Positions 1-5,744 of a stretch of DNA of 11,772 nucleotides are shown piece by piece. Position 1 is the first letter of the stretch; every line of letters begins with the position of its first letter. The notes under the pieces were generated by a model. It did no database searches. It saw only the letters and a program-made list of their open reading frames with translations, and was not told where the DNA came from. The stretch is taken from positions 1 through 11,772 of the forward strand of contig JANYBA010000023.1 in the NCBI GenBank assembly GCA_025360985.1, given 5' to 3'. The position numbers and the translations under genes were made by a program. This stretch comes from Gammaproteobacteria bacterium. GTDB lineage: Bacteria; Pseudomonadota; Gammaproteobacteria; Xanthomonadales; Xanthomonadaceae.

Positions 1-1338
1 CCGCCAATCCTGCAGCCCTACCGCGATCTGTTGCGCCTGATCCGCAAGGAGGCGGTGCTGGCGGAGAATGCATCCTGGCTGTTCCGCAGCGGCCCCTACA
101 TGATATTTGCCGCCACGTGGGTGGCAGCCGCCCTGATCCCGACTTTCGCGACGAGCCTGCAGTTCAGCTGGACCGCCGACCTGATTGCGATCACAGCGCT
201 CATCGGCTCGTCGCGGTTCTTCCTGGCGCTTGTCGGCATGGATGTCGGTACCGGCTTCGGCGGCATCGGCTCGAGCCGCGAGATGATGTTTGCCTCGCTC
301 GCCGAGCCGGCGATGATGATGATCGTGTTCACGCTCGCTCTCCTTGCCGGCTCGACCCAACTCTCGGTCGTCGCCGACTTCATGCAGCAGCAGGCCGGCA
401 AGGGCTTCAGCGGCGCCGTGCTCGTCGGCCACCACGGCCAGCCGATCTTCGCCCAGGCCTATGGCGAGGCCGATCGCGCCGCGCACCGCGCCAACACGCT
501 GGACACGCCGTTCAACCTCGCCTCCGACAACAAGATGTTCACCGCCGTGCTGATCGCGCAGTTGCAGCAGCATGGCAAGCTGGCCTGGAGCGACACCGTC
601 GGCAAGTTCCTGCCCGACTGGCCGCAGGCCGACGTGCGCAACAAGGTGACGATCGAAGAGTTGCTCACCCACACCTCCGGCCTCGGCGATTTCTGGGGCC
701 CGGCCCACGACGCCAAGGCCCCGACGCTGGACACCGTCGCCGAATACGCCGACCTGATGCGCGCCGACGCGCCGGCGGCCGAGCCCGGCAAGGACTACAA
801 GTACTCAAACAACGGCTACGTGCTGCTCGGCCTGATCGCCGAAAAGATCACCGGCAAGAGTTATTACGACCTCGTGCGCGAGCGCATCTACGCCCCCGCC
901 GGCATGGCGCACAGCGACCATTACCTGACCACCGATGCCAAGCCCGGCGTCGCTATCGGCTACGAGCCCGATGGTTCGCCGAACACGCCGCACCTGGCCC
1001 TGCGCGGCTCGCCGGCCGGCGGCGGCTATGCGTCGGCAAATGATTTGCTGCGGTTCGCGACCGCGCTCGAAGGCGGCAAGCTCGTCAACAAGGACACGCT
1101 GGCGCGCATGACCACCGGCCGCGCCGCGATGGGCCCGGACATGGCCTACGGCTACGGCTTCGGCGTCACGCAAGGCAAGGAAAAGCACTTTGGCCACGAC
1201 GGCGGCTCGCCCGGCGTCAACGCCTCGTTCGAAGTCTTTCCGGACTCGGGCTACGTGGTGGTCGTGCTCTCGAACAAGGACCAGGGCTCGCGCGACGTCG
1301 CCCAGCAATTGATCGGGATGGTGCTGGCGCGGAAGTGA
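1..1338 (+). CDS. Chimeric ORF: HyfC/HycD-type hydrogenase membrane subunit (N-terminal fragment) fused to class C beta-lactamase-like serine hydrolase; 5' partial
   Basis: The frame is open from base 1, so the true start lies outside the window. Numbering codons from base 1, residues 1-128 match the HyfC/HycD/NuoH-like membrane subunit of group 4 hydrogenases. Recognisable blocks are QPYRDLLRLIRKE, LAENASWLFR, ALVGMDVGTGFGGIGSSRE, ASLAEPAMMMIVFTLALLAG and STQLS. Hydrophobic spans lie at about 33-51, 59-80 and 104-121. HyfC normally continues for another 150 or so residues; that half is absent. From about residue 129 the protein is a serine beta-lactamase/D-Ala-D-Ala peptidase-like hydrolase. 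It has S175-x-x-K178 (SDNK), the block LLTHTSGLGD, Y268-S-N270, and H399-D-G401 in the KTG-equivalent position. The family usually carries a signal peptide; here hydrogenase membrane segments take its place. An internal ATG at 382 has no visible Shine-Dalgarno sequence. The stop is 7 bases from the convergent phoD end. The domain calls are strong. Whether the fusion is real or an assembly join is open. Confidence 0.85.
   Translation, partial: PPILQPYRDLLRLIRKEAVLAENASWLFRSGPYMIFAATWVAAALIPTFATSLQFSWTADLIAITALIGSSRFFLALVGMDVGTGFGGIGSSREMMFASLAEPAMMMIVFTLALLAGSTQLSVVADFMQQQAGKGFSGAVLVGHHGQPIFAQAYGEADRAAHRANTLDTPFNLASDNKMFTAVLIAQLQQHGKLAWSDTVGKFLPDWPQADVRNKVTIEELLTHTSGLGDFWGPAHDAKAPTLDTVAEYADLMRADAPAAEPGKDYKYSNNGYVLLGLIAEKITGKSYYDLVRERIYAPAGMAHSDHYLTTDAKPGVAIGYEPDGSPNTPHLALRGSPAGGGYASANDLLRFATALEGGKLVNKDTLARMTTGRAAMGPDMAYGYGFGVTQGKEKHFGHDGGSPGVNASFEVFPDSGYVVVVLSNKDQGSRDVAQQLIGMVLARK
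361..400 (+). other. Fusion junction between the hydrogenase-subunit and serine-hydrolase segments
   Basis: Similarity to HyfC/HycD ends around the codons for STQLSVVADFM (up to base 384). Similarity to the hydrolase family begins at about GFSGAVLVGHHG (from about base 400). The short stretch between contains three CAG codons and fits either parent, so the crossover could lie anywhere in this interval. There is no stop codon, frameshift, transposon end or long repeat at the join. The exact breakpoint is an estimate from remembered family patterns, not from an alignment. Confidence 0.7.
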
Positions 1339-1345
1339 CTGGCTC

Positions 1346-3427
1346 TCACGCCGACAGTCCCGCATCGCCTTCCACCACTGTCTGCCGCATTTGCGGCCGT
1401 GCGCCCGGCTTCCACAGCGGCACTTCGTGGCGGACGCGATAGCGCAGAGGTCCGCCGTCCGTGCCAGGCGCGCGCGTGATCGGCCGCGGGATGCAGACGA
1501 ACTCGGTGACCATCGTGGTCGCATCGACGCGCACGGTGGCGTAGCCGTGCCCGCCCACGTCGACGAAGGACAGGTGCGGCGCCACGTCCGGATTGCTAAC
1601 CGCGTGCGCCATCGCCAGGTCGCCGCTGCGGGCGTATTCCAGCGCCGACTTCACGCCGTGGCGCAGCAGCAGGTTCATGGTGGGCTGCGGCGGGCCGTCG
1701 CCCGGATTGGCGACGTACAGCGGGCGCAAGGGATCGTCTTTTTTCAGATTGTTTTCGTTGGCTTCTGCCGAGCCCGGGGAAGAGATCGAGCCGCCAACGA
1801 AGGTGACGCCCACGGGCTCGAACGCGGCGGGCGGCAATGCCTTGGCCGCGTAGCCCGCCCAGAAGCTGTGGCGATCGCCGGCGACGATCGCAAGACCGGT
1901 GATGCCCGCGTCGCGTACGGCATCGAAGATCTCGGCGCGCTCGTGGAACATGGCACCCCAGTCCCACGTGCCCATCAGCCCATAGCCTGCGCCGTTCCAC
2001 TTGCCCAGCTCGGCTGGAAGATTCTGTGGATCGACGCGCTGGTCGGGCGTTCCCAGCGAAGTCCCCCAGATCTTCCAGGTGGCCTCGGCGCCGCGCAGCC
2101 GCTCGAGGAACCAGGCTTTCTGCTTCGCGCCGAGCATCGTCTGCGGCGCTTCGTTGGCGCGGTAATTGGCCACGCTCTTGTCGCCGAAACTCAGCGTCGC
2201 CGGTGGATTGCCGTCGGCGTAGTCACGGCCGGCGTCGAGCTGGGCCCACAATTCCTCGGGAACGAAACCCAGAGTGTCGCCTTCGAACAGCGGGTTGATC
2301 TCGTCGTGGTTACCCGGATCGCGCGAGCGGAAGCTGCGCTGGTCGGTGAGGATCAGATCGATGTGCTTGCCCCAGCGCAAGGCGCGATAAATGATCAGGC
2401 TGTTGATCGCGGCCAGATTGTTGGCTTCGGTTCCCAGGCCGGTGTCGTCGAAATCCTTGACCAAGACGTCCGAGACGCTTGGTGCGTTGAAGACATCAAG
2501 TTTGGATCCGGGTGGCAAAACCCGCGCCGGCTGGTACTCGAACCACGCCTGGTTCGCCGCGACCTTGAGCGTCTGCGCGGGCACCCAGCCCTCGATGCCG
2601 GCAAATTCCTGGATCGACTGCCAGCCGTTCCAGGAGAATTCGTGGTTGTCCCAGATGCACACGAAGGGGAAACGCGCGCGCGCATCCTGCAGGTCCGGGT
2701 CCTGCAAGTAGGCGTGGTAGGCGACGCGATAATCCTCCAGCGAGTCCGGCACCCAGAAGCGGTTCTTGGCGACAACCTTGCCCTTCGGGTACTTGATCGG
2801 GAAGGTGATCAGGCGATCGTAGCGATGGCCGTCCTTGACCTGGTCGGGATACTGCACCACCTCGTAAATGAAATCACCCAGGTGCAGCACGAAGCCGATG
2901 CGGTCCTCGGGCGCGGCGCGTTCGTCCTCGAAGATCATCTTGCGATAGGCGTTCATCGCGCCCTCGGGGAGGCTCTGGCAGCTGACGAAGGCGAATCTTG
3001 TTGGGCGCCCATCGTCGGACGCGGGCGCGGTCAGCGTGCGGCCGATGCGGCTGCCGTTGCCCTCCTCGTCGACGAAGCGGTACCAGTATTCGCGCGCCGG
3101 ATGCAGATGGCCGACCAGCACGCGGCAGGTCCAGTCGGAATCGGCCTGCACTTTCGCGGCCGTCGTCGCGATCACGCGCTCGAACGCCGGATCGTCCGCG
3201 ATTTCGACCAAAAGCGTGGCGCTCTTGCGACCGTCGGCATACGGGCGTCGCGTCCACAGCAGGACGCTGTTGTCGTCGGGGTCGCCCGAGGCGACGCCCT
3301 GCGGATACAGGTCGCGTCGCTCGCGCCAGCCGCTTCTGGAGCGCTTGGCGATCGCCCCGCCCCAGGCCAGGGCCGCGCCCATGGCGGCGGAGAGTTTCAG
3401 GAATCGACGGCGGTCGAAGCTCGGCAT
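1346..3427 (-). CDS. phoD: PhoD-family alkaline phosphatase/phosphodiesterase, Tat-exported
   Basis: The product has 693 residues. The start at 3427 is chosen because GGGGGA lies 4 bases upstream and the Tat signal follows at once: DRRRFLK at residues 5-11, then a hydrophobic stretch to about 27. An in-frame upstream ATG at 3472 is less likely. After the PhoD N-terminal domain (YPQGVASGDP, then VLLWTR) come the metallophosphatase motifs: FVSC with C150, HLGDFIYE with D185 and Y188, WDNHEF with D260, N261 and H262, TDQRSFRS, and AGDRHSFW with D518 and H520. In B. subtilis PhoD the equivalent cysteine binds iron and the enzyme uses Fe/Ca. It should hydrolyse phosphomono- and diesters in the periplasm. 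At 693 residues it is longer than the roughly 550 of the Bacillus enzyme, the extra length lying mostly between DNHEF and GDRH. It lies 57 bases downstream of the nucleotidyltransferase pair on the same strand. No Pho box was identified. Confidence 0.93.
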   Translation of the reverse strand: MPSFDRRRFLKLSAAMGAALAWGGAIAKRSRSGWRERRDLYPQGVASGDPDDNSVLLWTRRPYADGRKSATLLVEIADDPAFERVIATTAAKVQADSDWTCRVLVGHLHPAREYWYRFVDEEGNGSRIGRTLTAPASDDGRPTRFAFVSCQSLPEGAMNAYRKMIFEDERAAPEDRIGFVLHLGDFIYEVVQYPDQVKDGHRYDRLITFPIKYPKGKVVAKNRFWVPDSLEDYRVAYHAYLQDPDLQDARARFPFVCIWDNHEFSWNGWQSIQEFAGIEGWVPAQTLKVAANQAWFEYQPARVLPPGSKLDVFNAPSVSDVLVKDFDDTGLGTEANNLAAINSLIIYRALRWGKHIDLILTDQRSFRSRDPGNHDEINPLFEGDTLGFVPEELWAQLDAGRDYADGNPPATLSFGDKSVANYRANEAPQTMLGAKQKAWFLERLRGAEATWKIWGTSLGTPDQRVDPQNLPAELGKWNGAGYGLMGTWDWGAMFHERAEIFDAVRDAGITGLAIVAGDRHSFWAGYAAKALPPAAFEPVGVTFVGGSISSPGSAEANENNLKKDDPLRPLYVANPGDGPPQPTMNLLLRHGVKSALEYARSGDLAMAHAVSNPDVAPHLSFVDVGGHGYATVRVDATTMVTEFVCIPRPITRAPGTDGGPLRYRVRHEVPLWKPGARPQMRQTVVEGDAGLSA

Positions 3428-3484
3428 GGCGTCCCCCGGCAGCAGCGGATCGCGAGGATCCGCGTGCGGCAACGCTAGACCAGA

Positions 3485-3703
3485 TCACGCAGGGGGGAGC
3501 GTGCCGAAAGTCAGCCCATCTGCCCGTCCCGTCGCGTCGTAGGTCGCGGGCGAATCGGCCAAACGGTCGCGAGCCCCAAAGCGAACGATCAGCGCCACCA
3601 TTTCCTCGAAATAGGCGACTTTTGCGGCCGTGCTCAATGCGATTCCCTCGCGCAATTGGGCGCGGCGGGCAGCCTCGTAGGTGAATTGCAGCGGATCGGC
3701 CAT
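3485..3703 (-). CDS. Small partner protein of the nucleotidyltransferase (72 aa, unknown function)
   Basis: The start at 3703 (MADPLQF) is chosen because one base separates it from the nucleotidyltransferase stop (TGA-T-ATG) and an AGGAAA sequence lies 9 bases upstream. A longer reading from 3736 would overlap the upstream gene by about 30 bases and lacks that support. The protein is soluble, with an F-T-Y-E-A-A-R-R-x-Q-L-R opening, a helical segment STAAKVAYFEEMVALIVRFGA at about 24-44 and a Gly/Thr-rich tail. From memory, small proteins with a similar F-x-(F/Y)-E and K-x-x-(W/Y)-(F/L)-E-E pattern often sit next to this nucleotidyltransferase family. The spacing suggests translational coupling. 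An antitoxin or accessory role is inference from position only; no HEPN R-x4-6-H motif or DNA-binding fold is visible. Confidence 0.72.
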   Translation of the reverse strand: MADPLQFTYEAARRAQLREGIALSTAAKVAYFEEMVALIVRFGARDRLADSPATYDATGRADGLTFGTLPPA

Positions 3704-3704
3704 A

Positions 3705-4214
3705 TCAATCGGTTTCCTGGCCGGTATCGGCGGCAATCCGGCGCAATGCCTCGATGTCGTCCAGGTCGTTCCGGCGCCCGGCGACGGTCTTCATGGCGAT
3801 GAGGTGCCGGATCGATGCGACCAGGATCGGGATGCCATCAAGATCCTTGGTCGTGGCCTCGGCCAACATCGCGCTCATGGCGAAGGGCTCGCGGACGAAA
3901 AGATCGATCGACCGCTCGGGATTCGCGCGGTCCCAAAGTTGGAAGACCTGCATGTTCCGGTTCTGGATCCAGTCCTCCCGCTTGGCCGGATCGGCGAAGT
4001 CGGAAAGCTCGACCGGCAGACGCGGTTGCAAGCCGATGCTTGCCAAGGCGGTCAAAGTCTTCGCGCAGTTCGCCGGTTCCAGGCCGACAACCAAATCAAG
4101 ATCGCGGGTCGCGCGCAAATGTCCGTGCATGATCACGGCGAATCCGCCCACGACTACGTAGTCAGCCTTGGCCTCGGCCAGGGTTTTGAATATTTCGCGT
4201 AGGTTGAATGCCAT
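3705..4214 (-). CDS. AbiEii-like/MNT-type nucleotidyltransferase-fold protein (169 aa)
   Basis: The ATG at 4214 is chosen, with a weak GGTAGAG about 5 bases upstream; one codon earlier is a TTG. The pol-beta-type nucleotidyltransferase signature is clear: VVVGGFAVIMHG with G23-G24, then RDLDLVV with D38-x-D40. A candidate third acidic residue is D104 in SIDLFV. The C-terminal part has K142 in LIAMKT and then GRRNDLDDIEAL, the conserved tail of this family. The length is typical of the short single-domain members, well below full AbiEii proteins (roughly 300 residues), and the AbiEi antitoxin is not present. The expected reaction is transfer of a nucleotide to RNA or protein. The target is unknown. 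It is the first gene of a same-strand run leading to the 72-residue partner and phoD. Possible roles are a toxin-antitoxin component or a solitary housekeeping nucleotidyltransferase. Confidence 0.82.
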   Translation of the reverse strand: MAFNLREIFKTLAEAKADYVVVGGFAVIMHGHLRATRDLDLVVGLEPANCAKTLTALASIGLQPRLPVELSDFADPAKREDWIQNRNMQVFQLWDRANPERSIDLFVREPFAMSAMLAEATTKDLDGIPILVASIRHLIAMKTVAGRRNDLDDIEALRRIAADTGQETD

Positions 4215-4313
4215 CAAGCTCTACCGTTGTCCACCGCTGCCATCATAGAGTACGTCAGGCTGGACTGCCCCGGAGATGCCGAGCCCGGGCGGCCCTCGAA
4301 CCACCCTCACTTT

Positions 4314-4339
4314 ACCCTCCCCCGCTCGCGGGAGAGGGT
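4314..4339. repeat. GC-rich intergenic hairpin repeat (12-bp arms)
   Basis: ACCCTCCCCCGC (4314-4325) and GCGGGAGAGGGT (4328-4339) are inverted copies with one mismatch and a 2-base loop. The form resembles the 'ctctcccgc-n-gcgggagag' repeats scattered between genes in many proteobacteria. It lies 13 bases beyond the stop of the remnant at 4353. No run of T follows on either strand, so a plain intrinsic terminator is unlikely. It is better read as a dispersed repeat. Confidence 0.55.
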
Positions 4340-4352
4340 CAGAGGCGTCGCG

Positions 4353-4496
4353 TCAGTTGCCGGAGGCCGCGGCCACCAGCGGGCCAAGCGCTTCGTTGAT
4401 GCGCGCGCGCTGTTCGGCATCGGTCAGTTCGGCCAGGATGCCGATGAAGCGCGGGTCCTCTGCCAAAAAAGAGGGGACCGAGGTAATTAAGCAGGC
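4353..4496 (-). pseudogene. C-terminal remnant of an unidentified gene, cut off at the REP palindrome
   Basis: Reading the minus strand from 4463 gives AEDPRFIGILAELTDAEQRA, then RINEALGPLVAAASGN and a TGA stop at 4355-4353. This looks like the helical end of a real protein: amphipathic, with codon use typical of the window. Upstream the frame runs into the palindrome, where it reads CLITSVPSFL, the translation expected of such repeat sequence, and meets a stop at 4499-4497. No start codon with a ribosome binding site exists in the remaining frame. The parent family is not recognised. The simplest reading is a gene whose 5' part was lost or displaced when the REP-type element arrived. Confidence 0.5.
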
Positions 4497-4517
4497 TCAA
4501 TTACCTCCGTCCCCTTT
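4470..4517. repeat. REP-type palindrome, 20-bp arms with 4-base loop
   Basis: The left arm AGGGGACCGAGGTAATTAAG (4472-4491) and right arm CTCAATTACCTCCGTCCCCT (4496-4515) pair with two mismatches around the loop CAGG; flanking A and T residues extend the stem. The core GGGGAC-x-GAGGTAATT is, as I recall, the form found around REP-associated tyrosine transposase (RAYT) genes and as dispersed solitary copies in proteobacteria. No RAYT gene lies in the window, so this would be a non-autonomous copy. It interrupts the open frame described at 4353-4496. In the plus direction the hairpin is followed by TTTT, so it could also act as a weak terminator. Confidence 0.75.
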
Positions 4518-4745
4518 TACGGGCGATTCCATGCGCGCGTGTGCGCTGCCGTACAGACCGACCCGCAGCGCGATGCGCAATCTCCGGCGATGAACAGCAC
4601 CACCCCCGATCGACGAGCAAGGCGTTTTGTTGCGGGCGATGTTGCTCAGACGCAGGAAGATTGCTCATGTCGAACTCCGGTGGGGCAGTAGCTGCTCGCC
4701 GCAGTCTGTCCGCCCGACCGGTCGTGCGTCTGTACAACACCGCAC

Positions 4746-5678
4746 TTATGAAGGCTTGGGCACCGTGGCGGCGTCGGCTTCGACCAGCGTCCGACCGAAC
4801 AACTCGAGCGTGCGCTTCCAGGCTTCCTTCGCCGCCGCCTCGTTGTAACGCGGCGTGGTGTCGTTGTTGAAGCCGTGCACGGTATCGGCCGGCTGGAACA
4901 CCTCGAATTTCACGCCAGCCGCCTTGAGCGCTTTCTGGAAGTCCGGGGAGGCGGCGTTGATGCGGTCGTCGCTGGCGGCCAGCACGATCAGCAGTTCCGC
5001 GTGGATGTTCGCCACGTCCGCCAGATCCGGCGCCATGCCGTAAAACGGCGCCGCGGCGACGAGTCCCGGGAGTTTCGTGGCGAGGAAGTTGACCATGCCG
5101 CCGCCCCAGCAGAAGCCGACCGCTCCCATGCGGCCGTTGCCGTCCTTGCGTGCCGCGAGACAGGCCGCTGCGGCGAGGAAATCCTGCTGCGTTTTCGCCT
5201 GGTCGAGCGCGCCGAACTTGGCGCGGGCGCCGTCTTCGTCGCCGGGATAGCCGCCGAGCGGAAACAGCGCATCCGGCGCGAACGCCATGTAGCCGGCCAA
5301 CGCCAGGCGCCGGGTGATGTCCTCGATATGCGGATTGAGGCCGCGGTTCTCGTGCACCACCAGCACCGTCGGCAACTGCGACTTGTCGCCCGCCGGCCGC
5401 ACCAGGTAACCGCGAGCCTTGCCGTAGCCCTTCGCAGAGTCGAACTCGACGAAGCTCGCGTCGAGGCGCGTATCGCCCGGCTTCACCTGCTGGGCGGCGG
5501 CGAACCGTGGCGTCAGCGCCGCCAGCACCGCTGCCGCGCCGGCGACGCCAACCAGTCGGGCAGCACCGGAAAGAAATCCGCGCCGGTCGATCTGGCCGTG
5601 CACGTACTGGTCGAACAGGCCGAGAACGTCGGGATCGAAATCCTTCGTTGTCAGGCGTCGGGTCGGATCAGCGTCCAT
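4746..5678 (-). CDS. Dienelactone hydrolase family protein, Tat-exported (310 aa)
   Basis: Two adjacent ATG codons lie at 5681 and 5678. GAGGAG ends 3 bases before the first and 6 before the second, so 5678 is preferred. Residues 1-28 form a polar leader (LTTKDFDPDVLGLFDQYVHG) ahead of a twin-arginine signal: DRRGFLS at 31-37, a hydrophobic stretch to about 56 and a likely cleavage at AAAQQ near 63. The alpha/beta hydrolase core follows. It carries the dienelactone hydrolase residues: E110 in VVHENRG, nucleophile C190 in GFCWGGG (Cys rather than Ser), D237/D238 in ASDDRIN and H269 in TVHGFNN. The family cleaves cyclic ester or related bonds. The long leader before the RR motif is usual for exported YghX-like members. 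The native substrate is not predictable. The gene is transcribed divergently from the membrane protein at 5745, with 66 bases between them. Confidence 0.9.
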   Translation of the reverse strand: MDADPTRRLTTKDFDPDVLGLFDQYVHGQIDRRGFLSGAARLVGVAGAAAVLAALTPRFAAAQQVKPGDTRLDASFVEFDSAKGYGKARGYLVRPAGDKSQLPTVLVVHENRGLNPHIEDITRRLALAGYMAFAPDALFPLGGYPGDEDGARAKFGALDQAKTQQDFLAAAACLAARKDGNGRMGAVGFCWGGGMVNFLATKLPGLVAAAPFYGMAPDLADVANIHAELLIVLAASDDRINAASPDFQKALKAAGVKFEVFQPADTVHGFNNDTTPRYNEAAAKEAWKRTLELFGRTLVEADAATVPKPS

Positions 5679-5744
5679 CATGGTCTCCTCTGAGTTTGCG
5701 AGTGCTGCCATGATAGGCGCAGCGAGTGACAAGACCGAGACGCG

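Larger units (their letters stand above)
4215..4745. other. 531-base region without an intact gene
   Basis: Between the nucleotidyltransferase start and the dienelactone hydrolase stop I find no complete gene with a credible start and family signature. The stretch holds a GC-rich hairpin (4314-4339), a C-terminal gene remnant on the minus strand (4353-4496) and a REP-type palindrome (4470-4517). In 4518-4745 there are only short open frames. The minus-strand frame ending inside the palindrome at 4501 reads MSNLPASEQHRPQQNALL from about base 4672 and has no recognisable domain. It may be decayed sequence from the other side of the REP insertion. The promoter of the nucleotidyltransferase gene should also lie here, but no convincing -35/-10 pair is visible. 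Confidence 0.6.

Noticed and set aside
1391..3478. A 695-codon plus-strand open frame antisense to phoD
   Set aside because: It mirrors the phosphatase gene in a GC-rich genome and its translation is Arg/Ala/Val-rich with no domain. The minus strand carries all PhoD motifs and a Tat signal.
3485..4214. Reading the nucleotidyltransferase pair as a classical AbiE phage-defence system
   Set aside because: AbiEi, the DNA-binding antitoxin, is absent and the nucleotidyltransferase is much shorter than AbiEii. Only fold-level similarity is supported.
4715..4724. CGACCGGTCG palindrome downstream of the dienelactone hydrolase, as a terminator
   Set aside because: It is short, without a loop or T-tract. 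Palindromes of this size are common in GC-rich DNA.
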